Shown here piece by piece: positions 51,901 to 61,541 of a stretch of DNA of 64,000 nt (its first letter is position 1; the number at the start of each line of letters is the position of its first letter). This stretch comes from Litchfieldia salsa (lineage in GTDB: Bacteria; Bacillota; Bacilli; Bacillales; Bacillaceae_L): contig NZ_FNJU01000005.1 of the NCBI RefSeq assembly GCF_900104555.1, forward strand, positions 214,075 to 278,074. The letters run 5' to 3'. The notes under the pieces are model-generated. The model made no database searches and was not told the DNA's origin. It saw only the letters and a program-made list of their open reading frames with translations. The translations under genes were made by a program, and so were the position numbers.

Positions 51901-53943
51901 TTAATCTCTCTTTTCATCTTTCTTTTCTTTCCCTTTTTGATTTCCTCTCCCCTTTCCTTTGTCTTTATTTTTATCTTTATTTTTATCTTTATTTTTATCT
52001 CTATTTTCTTCTCCCTTATTATTTCGATTCTCTTCCTTATCTTCTACTTTTGTTGTAGACCTTTGTTTATAGGAAGACAACATAAAGGAGGTTGTGGGTA
52101 GTTCCACCAATGCTCCATCCATTATTTCCTTAAAGATGACGGTTACGGTTGTACTGCTAGGTGTTGATAAGTAATGGTTCTCATCAGTTTTGTCATATCC
52201 CAGCCATAGTGCTCCTACTATGTCTGGGGTATAGCCTACAAACCATTGGTCTTTTGTTCCTTCTATACCTTCAATTGGTACTTGTGTTGAGCCTGTTTTA
52301 CCCGCTAAATCATGCTTGATCAATTTTGCATTTCTTCCTGTTCCTTGTTCAACAACTTGTTTTAACATATATGTCATTGTCGAGGCGATTTCAGGTGTGG
52401 TCACCTCAGTTAATTCACTAGTCCACTCTGCAATGACTTTACCCTTAGAATCTACAATTTTTGTTATAGCATGGGCATCTTCTCTTTTACCTTCATTAGC
52501 AAAAACAGTGTACGCCTCAGCCATATCAATTGGGGCAACCCCTTTATCCAAACCACCTAATGCCACCGACAGGTTTCTGTCTTGTTCAGAAATCTTAATG
52601 CCAAAACGTTCTATGCTACTAATCCCCTTGTTGAGTCCAATTTCATTTAATAACCATACAGCTGGTACATTATCTGAGTTTTTAAGTGCATCAACCATTG
52701 TCACACTGCCTTTATATCCTCCATTGTAATTTAATGGCTTATATCCATTAAAATTAACAGGTTGGTCAGGTAACACATCATAAATGTTGTACCCAGACTC
52801 TAGAGCTGGTGTGTAAACAGCAATAGGTTTCATGGTGGAACCCGGTTGTCTTTGTAACTGTGTTGCTCGATTAAATCCTCTAAAAACAGTTTCTCCTCTC
52901 CCACCTACTAAAGCATGAATACCTCCATTTTTAGAGTTTAATAGAATTGATCCACCTTGTACTAGTTGTTCAGATGAGCTCTTTGGAAAAATTGAATCCT
53001 TCTTAAATACTTCCTCAATAGCTGTCTGCATCGTCTGGTCTAATTCTGTATAAATATGAAGTCCTCCAGCTAAGATTTCATTTTGGGTTAATCCATATTT
53101 AGAAATGGCTTCATCAATAATGTGGTCAACATAGTAAGGATACTTTCCCTCATATGGATCTAATTTCTTTTCATGTAAAGTGACAGTAGAGTTTACTGCC
53201 TCTTCAAACTCAGCTTTTGAAAGATACTTATTATTTTGCATTGCATTTAACACAACATTACGTCGCTCTATTGCAAGGTCATAACTTTTTAGTGGAGAAA
53301 GTCTAGAGGGTGCTTTAACTAATCCAGCTAATGTTGCAGCTTCACTTACACTAAGATCTTCTACTTCCTTACCAAAATAGGTACCGGCAGCATTTCTAAT
53401 TCCCCATGCACCTTCACCATAATAAATGGTGTTAAGATACATTTCTATAATTTCATTTTTTGTAAACGTGCGTTCTATTTTTTGAGCGATAAAGAACTCT
53501 TCCCATTTACGTTTCAAGCTTTGTTCATGGGTAAGAAAAACATTTTTCGTTAATTGCTGAGTGATTGTGCTTCCACCTTCAACCACTTCCCCAGCCATTA
53601 TATTTCTCATAAGAGCCCTTGATATACCAATATAGTCAATTCCCTGATGCTTATAAAAGCGATGGTCTTCAATAGAAACAACTGCTTCAATCATATGCTT
53701 AGGTATACCTTCAATACTTACTCCATTTATTTTGGATGAGGATAGCTTACTAGCCACTTCACCATTTTGATCATAGATAATCGTTGGTTGTGGATATACA
53801 TTTGTTAATCCACTAATATCTCTTGAATTGATATATTGATTGATTGCAAAAATTACGATTAAAACACTAATTAAGATTACTAGCAGAAATACCTTTACTA
53901 ATCCAACCTCTTTCAAAAAGTTGGTTTTACCTATTCGACTCAT
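51901..53943 (-). CDS. Class A penicillin-binding protein (PbpF/PbpG type)
   Basis: 680 residues from the ATG at 53943 (AGGAGG at the right distance; an upstream frame to 54021 has no site). One membrane anchor (about 18-38); glycosyltransferase domain with EDHRFYKHQGID, EGGSTITQQLTKN and APSRLSPL; transpeptidase with RQPGSTMKPI (SxxK), SDN and KTGS near 600. The tail is a low-complexity Lys/Asp run built of KDKN repeats from a 12-bp DNA repeat, ending KKDEKRD. Similarity is to the sporulation PBPs PbpF/PbpG rather than PonA. Polymerises and cross-links peptidoglycan outside the membrane. Confidence 0.88.
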   Translation of the reverse strand: MSRIGKTNFLKEVGLVKVFLLVILISVLIVIFAINQYINSRDISGLTNVYPQPTIIYDQNGEVASKLSSSKINGVSIEGIPKHMIEAVVSIEDHRFYKHQGIDYIGISRALMRNIMAGEVVEGGSTITQQLTKNVFLTHEQSLKRKWEEFFIAQKIERTFTKNEIIEMYLNTIYYGEGAWGIRNAAGTYFGKEVEDLSVSEAATLAGLVKAPSRLSPLKSYDLAIERRNVVLNAMQNNKYLSKAEFEEAVNSTVTLHEKKLDPYEGKYPYYVDHIIDEAISKYGLTQNEILAGGLHIYTELDQTMQTAIEEVFKKDSIFPKSSSEQLVQGGSILLNSKNGGIHALVGGRGETVFRGFNRATQLQRQPGSTMKPIAVYTPALESGYNIYDVLPDQPVNFNGYKPLNYNGGYKGSVTMVDALKNSDNVPAVWLLNEIGLNKGISSIERFGIKISEQDRNLSVALGGLDKGVAPIDMAEAYTVFANEGKREDAHAITKIVDSKGKVIAEWTSELTEVTTPEIASTMTYMLKQVVEQGTGRNAKLIKHDLAGKTGSTQVPIEGIEGTKDQWFVGYTPDIVGALWLGYDKTDENHYLSTPSSTTVTVIFKEIMDGALVELPTTSFMLSSYKQRSTTKVEDKEENRNNKGEENRDKNKDKNKDKNKDKGKGRGNQKGKEKKDEKRD

Positions 53944-54036
53944 ATTAAACCTCCTGCTGTGAATAATCCTATAAACATACCTATATATATACGTTGCGAA
54001 TTTCGATTTATGGGGAGTCAAATAAATTTACTTTAA

Positions 54037-54062
54037 AAAAGACGAGATTTTTCTCGTCTTTT
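54037..54062 (-). terminator. Terminator after the HpaB-type gene
   Basis: AAAAGACGAGA / TCTCGTCTTTT stem with a 4-nt loop, ten bases beyond the stop at 54072. Confidence 0.85.
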
Positions 54063-54071
54063 CTTTACATG

Positions 54072-55514
54072 TTATTTCTTATTGATAAATTCTTTAATTC
54101 GTTCTACAAACTCACTTCTCTCATATCCACGATATTGATTTGAAGCAAGTCGAATCGGGTCTCCGAAAAAAAATCGCTCATACAATGTTTGTCTTCCACC
54201 AAAAGCACTCATACTTATATCCCAGGCAAGCCGATATAATTTGACACGTTCTTGTGCGTTTGTTGATGACGATTGCAAATACGAGTTTAAATCCTCTTTT
54301 ATTTCCGACTGAAAATCCATCTCTGTGGGGATTGATACTAAACTACTAGCACCAAGAAGTTGAAGAATTTCTGTATAACGAGGATATAATTTTGGGAATA
54401 AATTCACAGCAGCATATAAAGGTTGAAGAGTAGGGATTGTCGTTCCCCATTTATCTGCCTTAGATTGCAACTCAGCAGAAAATAATAGCCCCTTCAATGA
54501 CTCATATCCAGTTATAATTTCACTTATTTTTTCCTGTACATGTTGATATTCACCGATATTAATCATATCTACCATGGATTGTGCGACACCTAAAATCGAC
54601 TCTGTTTTTGTCATTTGCCTAGATACTACCTGATGTAATACCAATGGGAAGAAACTCGTACCTGTATATAAGGTTTTAGCAAATTCGGGTTGATCATAAA
54701 AAAATACACGTTCCCATGGTACCAATACATGGTCAAAAACAATCAATGTATCCATTTCCTCAAAACGGGAACCTAGTGGATGATCAAAGTGTGATTGACT
54801 ATATGAAAAAGATTCTCTACAAATAAATTTTAATCCCTTTGTATTACTAGGAATGGAAAATGCATAAGAAAACTCATTACTCAAATTACCTCCAGACGGA
54901 AATACTAATAGTTCATCAGTAATTCCACCTTGTGTCGCAAGTAATCTAGCACCATGAACAATGATTCCTTCATCATTTTTATCAATCACTTGTGCTGAAA
55001 TAATCTCTTCGTCAAAGTCTTCTAAATAATACTGTGCTCTATTCACCTGAGGATTAATAAAAGTATGTGTAAATGAGTAATCCTTCTCCCGAGCTTCCTC
55101 ATAGAATCTAAGAATATTCTCAGTTGAGCTTATTTGAGAATCACTAAAAATAGATGCCCCAGCTGCAATTGCAGAAAGAGCAGTGTTCATATAATCGGGT
55201 GACCTTCCCATCATACCTAAGTTAAACCTAGCCCATTCTTGAGTCATCTTTCTTCTTTTCTCTAAATCTTCCTTTGAAGTTGGAATAAGAAATGATGTCC
55301 CAACTCTTGTTCCAGTATCTGGAGAAACAAATGTCATATAATCTGATTTGTCAGGATCATTTTGCAGATCGTATAGAGTTGCTTGGCTTTCCATTACACC
55401 TTTAAAGGCTGGATGTTCAGATATCTTCCCTTTTATCCTTTTACCTTCAATCCATACATTTGATCCTAATTTATTAATTCGGTCAATGTAACCCTTGCCA
55501 GTTAATATCGGCAT
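54072..55514 (-). CDS. hpaB: 4-hydroxyphenylacetate 3-monooxygenase oxygenase component (HpaB/YoaI-like)
   Basis: 480 residues, acyl-CoA-dehydrogenase-like fold. It hydroxylates phenols ortho to the OH using FADH2 from a separate reductase. Motifs: GRSPDYMN, THTFINPQVNR, HGARLLATQGGITDELLVFP, VPWERVFFYDQ and FGGRQTLYERFFFGDP. No reductase (HpaC) or ring-cleavage genes are nearby, so the pathway and substrate are open. It is single, with its own terminator. Confidence 0.88.
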   Translation of the reverse strand: MPILTGKGYIDRINKLGSNVWIEGKRIKGKISEHPAFKGVMESQATLYDLQNDPDKSDYMTFVSPDTGTRVGTSFLIPTSKEDLEKRRKMTQEWARFNLGMMGRSPDYMNTALSAIAAGASIFSDSQISSTENILRFYEEAREKDYSFTHTFINPQVNRAQYYLEDFDEEIISAQVIDKNDEGIIVHGARLLATQGGITDELLVFPSGGNLSNEFSYAFSIPSNTKGLKFICRESFSYSQSHFDHPLGSRFEEMDTLIVFDHVLVPWERVFFYDQPEFAKTLYTGTSFFPLVLHQVVSRQMTKTESILGVAQSMVDMINIGEYQHVQEKISEIITGYESLKGLLFSAELQSKADKWGTTIPTLQPLYAAVNLFPKLYPRYTEILQLLGASSLVSIPTEMDFQSEIKEDLNSYLQSSSTNAQERVKLYRLAWDISMSAFGGRQTLYERFFFGDPIRLASNQYRGYERSEFVERIKEFINKK

Positions 55515-55666
55515 AAATACACCTCTTCCATTCTTACTTTATAGCCCTAAATTATGCTTGGAAGATATTAATGGTGCCTTACCCTTTACATGTTTTAAAA
55601 TAAAGGCTCTTCTCGAGAGGGTTATTGTCTACAATTCATTCGTTCTCCCGAAAAGTAAAAAAAAAC

Positions 55667-55704
55667 AAAGTAGAAAAGCTGTCAATTGACAGCTTTTCTA
55701 CTTT
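55667..55704 (-). terminator. Terminator overlapping the stop codon of the next gene
   Basis: A 38-bp perfect palindrome (arms AAAGTAGAAAAGCTGTCAA and complement). The stop codon at 55698 lies inside one arm; the minus strand continues with GTTTTTTTTTAC. Confidence 0.9.
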
Positions 55705-56303
55705 AACTTCTTTAAAAGAGCTTCAACTTTATCTGCATTTCTTCCACTATCTTTAAAATGTGAATAGCCCCATAGCTTCTCTGAATAGTTATTATATTTA
55801 ATATCTAAATCATGAAAGATTCGATGCATGTATAAAAGGCCTGTGCTGTTTTTCGATAGTATTGAAGCTTCAATTAGTTCTTTGGCATTGTTAAGATCTC
55901 TAATAAGAGCCTCATCTTCTGTTTCTTTAAGCATCACATCAATTGTTGAAAGTATCTGTTTAGCGTTAATTGCTTCAGTTTCCCAACCTGAATAATCTTC
56001 ATCTTCAAATAACCGCCAATTTCCATAGGTCAAAATCTCATTATAGTGTTCATGTATTTGATGTATTTGACTTCCTAGGTTACCTTTTATCGGTTCAACC
56101 TCATCATATGTTAATTGGATATTACTTTCTTTTGTAGTTGCTTTAGCTTCATCTTTTTTCTCAACGTTTTCTATTTGAGTTTGTGATAGAGTTGGTAGAG
56201 TTGAATCATTATAGTTAATGTTAATAATTATATAGATAACGATGACACTTATGATTCCTCCAATTACATATAACATCCAATACTTCTTTGCAAAATTCCC
56301 CAT
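55698..56303 (-). CDS. Membrane-anchored protein of unknown function
   Basis: 201 residues from the ATG at 56303 (GAAGGGG eight bases upstream; an in-frame start 33 bases earlier is rejected). One N-terminal helix (about 8-28), a Lys/Glu/Thr-rich linker, then about 130 residues of helical extracellular domain with NYNDS, YGNWRLFEDEDYSGWETEAINAK (shown in part) and a Lys-rich end. No family recognised; layout suggests a cell-surface sensor or lipobox-less anchored protein. Confidence 0.68.
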   Translation of the reverse strand: MGNFAKKYWMLYVIGGIISVIVIYIIININYNDSTLPTLSQTQIENVEKKDEAKATTKESNIQLTYDEVEPIKGNLGSQIHQIHEHYNEILTYGNWRLFEDEDYSGWETEAINAKQILSTIDVMLKETEDEALIRDLNNAKELIEASILSKNSTGLLYMHRIFHDLDIKYNNYSEKLWGYSHFKDSGRNADKVEALLKKLK

Positions 56304-56698
56304 TATGAAAACCCCTTCTTTTACTCTCTCTTTCATTTTACCAGTAGATTGGGATTTTTAACAGAATTTAACTACTTAATCTAGAATGATTACCTTTTTC
56401 CTTTATAGCGGAGGGTGGGGGGCACTTATCTTATTGGGATAAACATGATAAGGTAGAATGTGACAAATAAATTGATTATTTCCAAGGAAATGACATTAAT
56501 ATTCACAAGAAGTAACCATGTTCAATTACAATTATTTCTCAGTAACCATGATTCGACCTGATTTTTCTTTTCGAGAACCTCCCCCCAGTTCCTAGCTAGT
56601 ACTTACTTTTTTCAAAAACAGTATTATTCTATAATAACAAAAGGCCCGAAAGATATCGTAATCATACCTCACAGACCTTCATCTCTCACATTTCACTC
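56304..56698. other. Intergenic region, about 395 bp
   Basis: Contains AGTAACCATG twice (near 56507 and 56541), a G-run (GGAGGGTGGGGGGC) and, at 56639-56690, a weak AAGGTC/GGCCTT hairpin that may end the ABC operon. No gene found. Confidence 0.5.
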
Positions 56699-57421
56699 TT
56701 ACAACACTTTACTTAAAAATGATTGTGTTCTTACATGTTGGGGATTATCAAATAATTCACTTGGTACATTTTCTTCTATAATATACCCACCATCCATAAA
56801 AATGACGCGATCACCTACTTCACGAGCAAAGCCCATCTCATGAGTAACCACAATCATAGTCATTCCTTCCTTGGCAAGTTGTTTCATTACTTCTAGAACT
56901 TCCCCAACCATTTCAGGATCTAGAGCTGACGTTGGCTCATCAAATAACATAATTCTAGGTTCCATCGCAAGTGCTCTTGCAATTGCCACACGTTGCTTTT
57001 GCCCACCTGATAATGAATCAGGGTAAGCATCAGCCTTTTCTGAAAGCCCTACTTTTTTCAATAGTTGAAGACCTTTTTGGCGTGATTCGCTTGCCGACTC
57101 ATTTTTCACCACCATCGGTGAAAGCATGATATTTTCTATAACTGTCTTATGAGGGAATAAGTTAAATTGCTGAAATACCATCCCAACATCGGTTCTAATC
57201 TGATTTATATCTGTCTCTTTCGAAGTAATGTCTTTACCTTCTATATATACCTGGCCATCTGTAATTGTTTCAAGTAAATTCAAACAACGTAAGAATGTTG
57301 ATTTGCCTGATCCTGATGGACCGATCACAACGACCACTTCTTGTGGCTTAATTGAAACATTTATATCTTTTAATACTTCATTATCACCAAATGACTTCTT
57401 CAATTTTTCTACTTTAATCAT
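56699..57421 (-). CDS. Polar amino-acid ABC importer ATPase
   Basis: 240 residues. GPSGSGKST (Walker A), LSGGQKQR (signature), [12 protein letters not shown] (Walker B), THEMGFA (H-loop); GlnQ/ArtM type. It overlaps the permease gene by four bases. Substrate not determinable; the binding protein is of the cystine/arginine/glutamine class. Confidence 0.92.
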   Translation of the reverse strand: MIKVEKLKKSFGDNEVLKDINVSIKPQEVVVVIGPSGSGKSTFLRCLNLLETITDGQVYIEGKDITSKETDINQIRTDVGMVFQQFNLFPHKTVIENIMLSPMVVKNESASESRQKGLQLLKKVGLSEKADAYPDSLSGGQKQRVAIARALAMEPRIMLFDEPTSALDPEMVGEVLEVMKQLAKEGMTMIVVTHEMGFAREVGDRVIFMDGGYIIEENVPSELFDNPQHVRTQSFLSKVL

Positions 57422-58074
57422 TCTGTAGCTAACCTTCTTTCAATACGATTTAATATGAAACTCATAGACAGTGTCAGTATTAAATAAATAAAGGCTGCCG
57501 TTAAATATGGTTCCCAAGACCTTAAGTGTGCACCTTGCATCGCACGACCATAATACATAATCTCTGGTGCAGCAATTAAAGCCGCTAGAGAAGATTCTTT
57601 AATTAATACAATAAATTCATTTCCTAGTGGAGGAATCATTCTCTTAACTGCCTGTGGAAGTATGACATATCTCATTGCTTGAACATGATTCATCCCAAGA
57701 GACCGAGCAGCTTCCATTTGTCCCCTTTCTATTGACTGAATCCCCGCTCTGAAAATCTCTGCTATATATGCTGCAGCATTCAAGGACAATGCAAGAATTG
57801 CAGCGGCTATTGCATTAGTTGTTCCAATAAAAAAAGGGACTAGTCCAAAGTGAATCAAGAAAATTTGAACAAATAATGGAGTGCCACGGAAAAACGTAAT
57901 ATACCAATCAAAAGGCATTGAAATCAAACGTCTTCTTGATAGCTTCCCTAAACCAATTAATAATCCTAATATAGTGCCTATAAAGATACCTGCTAAAGAT
58001 AGACCAATCGTCAGAAATGTACCCTTTAAAAAGAAGGGTGCATATTCCCATATCAAATCAAACCTAAAATCCAT
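57418..58074 (-). CDS. Polar amino-acid ABC importer permease (HisM family)
   Basis: 218 residues from the ATG at 58074 (GGAGAGG just upstream). Five membrane helices; [34 protein letters not shown] (partly shown) is the EAA coupling loop. Works with the ATPase downstream and the lipoprotein upstream. Confidence 0.92.
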   Translation of the reverse strand: MDFRFDLIWEYAPFFLKGTFLTIGLSLAGIFIGTILGLLIGLGKLSRRRLISMPFDWYITFFRGTPLFVQIFLIHFGLVPFFIGTTNAIAAAILALSLNAAAYIAEIFRAGIQSIERGQMEAARSLGMNHVQAMRYVILPQAVKRMIPPLGNEFIVLIKESSLAALIAAPEIMYYGRAMQGAHLRSWEPYLTAAFIYLILTLSMSFILNRIERRLATE

Positions 58075-58092
58075 ACTACCTCTCCTAGCCAA

Positions 58093-58128
58093 AAAATTGC
58101 GTAACTCTATTTAAGGTTACGCAATTTT
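58093..58128 (-). terminator. Hairpin between binding-protein and permease genes
   Basis: A 13-bp perfect stem (AAAATTGCGTAAC / GTTACGCAATTTT), 10-nt loop, followed on the minus strand by TTGG. It lies between the lipoprotein and permease genes and could give excess binding-protein mRNA. Confidence 0.65.
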
Positions 58129-58158
58129 GGTTTAATTTAATTTTCATTAAAACTTAGA

Positions 58159-58983
58159 TTATTGCTGATCTATTAGAATTTGAACATCTGGTTCAGAACC
58201 AAACCATTCTTTATAAATTTTAGCGTATGTTCCATTTTCTAGAATTGCTTTTAATGCAGTGTTAAATTCTTCTAAATACTCACTATCTTTAGGAAACATA
58301 ATTCCGTAATACTCCGCTTCGAAGTTGGTCGGATCCTCAATTACCATTAAGTCTTTATCTGGATTATTTTCTACATAAGCCTCAATAACAGTATTATCAG
58401 CTACAACCGCTTCTGCACCACCACTAAGTAGTTCCATGATTGCAAGGTTAGTATTTTCAAACTTCTTAACATCCGGATTATTCTCACCAACGATTTTTTC
58501 AATAGCAACTTGACCTGTCGTTGCGTTTTGAACTGCAACCACTCTACCTTCTAAATCTTTAGCGCTTTTAATGTCACTATCTTTGTTTACAAGTATTTTA
58601 TTAGTAGAAAGAAAATAAGGAACTGTAAAGTCATACGACTTTTTTCTTTCTTCATTAATAGTAATTGCAGATACACCTAAATCAGATGTTCCCTTTTCGG
58701 TTTCAATTAGGACTGCATCCCATCCAACATTTTCAACTTTAATATCAATTCCAGCTTCATCTGCTACCGCATTAATAAAATCGATATCAAAACCAACGAC
58801 CTTATCACCCTCTAAATACTCAAATGGTGCATATGCTGCATCAGTAACAACTCTTAAAGTTTTTGACGCTTCACCTTCATTTTCTCCCTCCGCATCAGAC
58901 CCTGTACCTTCACCACTTGTGCCACAAGCAGCAATTATTAATAGCATAATACTTGTCAACACTAGTAGAAGACCTTTTTTCAT
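58159..58983 (-). CDS. Amino-acid ABC importer substrate-binding lipoprotein
   Basis: 274 residues from the ATG at 58983. Lipoprotein signal with lipobox IAAC at about residue 20, a Gly/Ser/Glu-rich linker, then SBP family 3 motifs: LRVVTDAAYAPFEYLEGDKVVGFDIDF, SDLGVSAITINEERKKSYDFTVPY and AVQNATTG. Captures a polar amino acid outside the cell for the permease. Confidence 0.93.
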   Translation of the reverse strand: MKKGLLLVLTSIMLLIIAACGTSGEGTGSDAEGENEGEASKTLRVVTDAAYAPFEYLEGDKVVGFDIDFINAVADEAGIDIKVENVGWDAVLIETEKGTSDLGVSAITINEERKKSYDFTVPYFLSTNKILVNKDSDIKSAKDLEGRVVAVQNATTGQVAIEKIVGENNPDVKKFENTNLAIMELLSGGAEAVVADNTVIEAYVENNPDKDLMVIEDPTNFEAEYYGIMFPKDSEYLEEFNTALKAILENGTYAKIYKEWFGSEPDVQILIDQQ

Positions 58984-59265
58984 ACACAATCGCCCCTTTT
59001 ATAATTTTAAAATATTTCTGATAATTATAACCTTATAATGATAATATGTGAAGTAATAATCTATTAAATAATTATATTAATCTAGAAAATATCAAAGATT
59101 TTTCTCATATAATTATTAAAATCCCTCAAATTATACTAACAAGTTTATTTTGTACAATAATTACAGGTAACCTACCTCGGGTACAATCAAATCACTATAA
59201 CAACCTTTAATTCTAAATCGTGATACAATTAACTAAATAATAAAGAGAGCGAGGCGAATATCACT
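58984..59265. other. Divergent intergenic region, about 280 bp
   Basis: AT-rich; promoter region of the amino-acid importer and the YitT-type gene. No riboswitch or operator was recognised. Confidence 0.5.
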
Positions 59266-60150
59266 TTGGTATCTTTAGAAAATCAAGTTGTTAATCATAA
59301 AAAGCTATCAAAATCTACTGTTATTAAAAGAGCGATATTAATTTTTATTGGATCTGTTCTCATGGCAATAGGCTTAGAAATTTTTCTGGTTCCAAACCAA
59401 GTAATTGATGGAGGGATAGTTGGAATTTCCATTATTCTCTCACATCTGTCTGGCTGGAAATTAGGATTATTTCTTTTCTTCCTCAATGTTCCTTTCTTCT
59501 ATATCGGCTATAAACAAATTGGAAAAACCTTTGCTTTTTCTACTCTTTATGGGGTAACAATATTAGCCATCAGTACAACGCTTCTCCATCCAGTTCCAGT
59601 ATTAACTGAAGACCCCCTATTAGCTTCTGTTTTCGGAGGAATGATTCTAGGTATTGGTGTAGGTATTGTGATTAGATATGGTGGATCACTTGATGGTACT
59701 GAAGTCTTAGCCATTCTATTTGAGAAAAAACTGCCATTTTCAGTTGGAGAAATTATCATGTTTTTTAATATTTTCATACTAGGGAGTGCAGGATTTGTAT
59801 TTGGTTGGGATCGTGCGATGTATTCTTTAATTGCCTATTTTGTTGCATTTAAAACAATTGATATTGTTATTCAAGGAATTGATGAGTCAAAGTCGATTTG
59901 GATCATAAGTGAAAACTATGACATCTTAGGTGAAGCAATTATGGCTCGTCTAGGAAGGGGAGTTACCTTTTTAAATGGTGAAGGAGCATTTACTGGTGAT
60001 ACTAAAAAAGTCATCTTTTGTGTGATCACTAGACTCGAAGAAGCAAAATTAAAATCAATCGTTGAAGAAATAGACCCAGGAGCATTTCTGGCGGTATCGA
60101 ATATAGCAGAAGTGCGTGGAGGCAGATTCAAAAAGCGTGATATTCATTAA
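59266..60150 (+). CDS. YitT-family (DUF161/DUF2179) membrane protein
   Basis: 294 residues. Six membrane helices (about 25-200) with FLVPNQVIDGGIVGISIILSH and RYGGSLDGTEVLA, then a C-terminal DUF2179 domain (about 205-290; RGVTFLNGEGAFTGDTKKVIFCVITRLE). TTG start after GAGCGAGG. Family role is unsettled. Confidence 0.9.
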   Translation: MVSLENQVVNHKKLSKSTVIKRAILIFIGSVLMAIGLEIFLVPNQVIDGGIVGISIILSHLSGWKLGLFLFFLNVPFFYIGYKQIGKTFAFSTLYGVTILAISTTLLHPVPVLTEDPLLASVFGGMILGIGVGIVIRYGGSLDGTEVLAILFEKKLPFSVGEIIMFFNIFILGSAGFVFGWDRAMYSLIAYFVAFKTIDIVIQGIDESKSIWIISENYDILGEAIMARLGRGVTFLNGEGAFTGDTKKVIFCVITRLEEAKLKSIVEEIDPGAFLAVSNIAEVRGGRFKKRDIH

Positions 60151-60180
60151 AATAATTAAGAAAGTAATCCATTTAACAAG

Positions 60181-60232
60181 AGAGAGGCTGTCCCATTAGT
60201 ATAATTCCAACTACTAATGAACAGCCTCTCTC
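60181..60232. terminator. Bidirectional terminator YitT / esterase
   Basis: AGAGAGGCTGT ... ACAGCCTCTCT outer stem with CATTAGTA/TACTAATG inner stem, between convergent genes. Confidence 0.88.
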
Positions 60233-60237
60233 TATTA

Positions 60238-60846
60238 TTATTTAAATTTACTGTTATACCACTTTGATGCAGCCTCAACTTCCGTTTGAGTGAGAGAATG
60301 TCCATTATTTTCCCAATGAAGTTCAACTAACGCACCAGCTTGCTCTAATAATAATTGAAGTTCATTCGACTCCTCAGGTAAGCATAGAGGATCATTTTTC
60401 CCTGCTCCAATAAATACTTGGATATCAGTAAGATTAGGTAATGATATTCCTCGTCTAGGAACCATAGGGTGATGTAAGATCGCACCCTTCAAGGAATCTT
60501 CATAATGAAATAATAAGCTACCAGCAATATTCGCACCATTCGAATACCCAATTGCGTATACATTATCTCGAGCGAATCCATATTTCTCAGACGCTTCATT
60601 CAGAAACTCATTCAATTCCTTTGTACGGAATATAAGATCTTCTTCATCAAATACACCTTCGGCTAAGCGACGAAAGAATCTTGGCATACCATTTTCAGAT
60701 ACATTTCCACGAACACTTAATACAGCAGCATCCTTATCAATCATTTGTGCCAGTGGAAGCAAATCAGTCTCAGTGCCACCTGTTCCATGTAATAATAAGA
60801 GTACTGGTGAATTTATACTTTTACCTTTTTGAAATATATGCTTCAT
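60238..60846 (-). CDS. Carboxylesterase/hydrolase (MhqD-like)
   Basis: 202 residues, alpha/beta hydrolase. LLLHGTGGTETD forms the oxyanion loop, GYSNGANIA holds the nucleophilic serine, GAGKNDPL the aspartate and NGHSLTQ the histidine. Start at 60846 (MKHIFQKG) after AAAGGGTGATT. In B. subtilis MhqD is a hydrolase induced by quinones under MhqR; the MarR gene immediately upstream supports that role. Confidence 0.88.
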   Translation of the reverse strand: MKHIFQKGKSINSPVLLLLHGTGGTETDLLPLAQMIDKDAAVLSVRGNVSENGMPRFFRRLAEGVFDEEDLIFRTKELNEFLNEASEKYGFARDNVYAIGYSNGANIAGSLLFHYEDSLKGAILHHPMVPRRGISLPNLTDIQVFIGAGKNDPLCLPEESNELQLLLEQAGALVELHWENNGHSLTQTEVEAASKWYNSKFK

Positions 60847-60880
60847 TTCTTCAATCACCCTTTCCAACTTTATTGTTGAA

Positions 60881-61336
60881 CTAAATCTTATTCTCGATTT
60901 GCAAGCCAATCTTTTTTAACATATTAATCATTAATTGTTTTTCATCTGATTCAAGAGAGCTAAATAACCTTGTAATTTCTTCTTCATGCTTAGGAAACAC
61001 TTCTTCCATAAGGTTGGTACCTTCTTCTGTGATCGAGGCATATGTGACCCTACGATCTTTCGGACAAGAAATCCGTTGAATTAAGTTTTTCTTTTCTAAT
61101 TTATCGACAACATAAGTGATACTTCCACTAGCCAACAGGACTTTCTTCCCGATATGTTGAATGGGTTGATCTCCCTTATGAAATAGAAGTTCTAATACTG
61201 CAAATTCTGTAGGGTTTAAGTTATATCTCCTAATATCTTGTTCCACAAGATCAGCGATTGACCGATTTGCTCGTGACAAGACAATAAACAATTTTAATGC
61301 TAAGCTTGTATCATCATAGATTTTTTCTTGCTCCAT
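60881..61336 (-). CDS. MarR-family regulator (MhqR-like)
   Basis: 151 residues from the ATG at 61336. Winged helix: LNPTEFAVLELLFHKGDQPIQHIGKKVLLASGSITYVVDKLEKKNLIQRI, wing SCPKDRRVTYASIT (motifs given in part in the gene: IGKKVLLASGSITYVVDKL). One cysteine lies just before the wing. It is first in an operon with the esterase, and a perfect palindrome abuts its own promoter. The B. subtilis homologue MhqR represses quinone-resistance genes. Confidence 0.88.
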   Translation of the reverse strand: MEQEKIYDDTSLALKLFIVLSRANRSIADLVEQDIRRYNLNPTEFAVLELLFHKGDQPIQHIGKKVLLASGSITYVVDKLEKKNLIQRISCPKDRRVTYASITEEGTNLMEEVFPKHEEEITRLFSSLESDEKQLMINMLKKIGLQIENKI

Positions 61337-61358
61337 AATAATCATTCCTTTTAGATTT

Positions 61359-61376
61359 TATCTCGAAATCGAGATA
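61359..61376. promoter_or_regulatory. MhqR-type operator at the regulator promoter
   Basis: TATCTCGA-AA-TCGAGATA, perfect 8+2+8 palindrome immediately downstream of the -10 box. Same site as 62111-62128. Confidence 0.8.
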
Positions 61377-61405
61377 ATTGTATCTAATCGTACAATAGTT
61401 GTCAA
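61377..61405 (-). promoter_or_regulatory. Sigma-A promoter of the MarR-esterase operon
   Basis: On the minus strand TTGACA (61405-61400), 17-bp spacer, TACAAT (61382-61377). Confidence 0.8.
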
Positions 61406-61496
61406 GCTTCTATCAATTTTGCTTGAGCAGGAATAGTATTATTGTTCCTATAAAAGACATTTTTATTACGTCTCTTAAACTAGAACAGAATAATAA

Positions 61497-61527
61497 TAAG
61501 AGGGTGTCTACAATGACGACCCTCTTA
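61497..61527 (-). terminator. Terminator-like hairpin after the YceI gene
   Basis: TAAGAGGGT / ACCCTCTTA stem, 15 bases beyond the stop; followed by TTATTATTATT on the minus strand. Confidence 0.6.
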
Positions 61528-61541
61528 AATAATTTAGATTA

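Noticed and set aside
53944..54021. 26-codon N-terminal extension of the PBP
   Set aside because: No ribosome binding site, and the ATG at 53943 has a strong AGGAGG followed by the expected membrane anchor.
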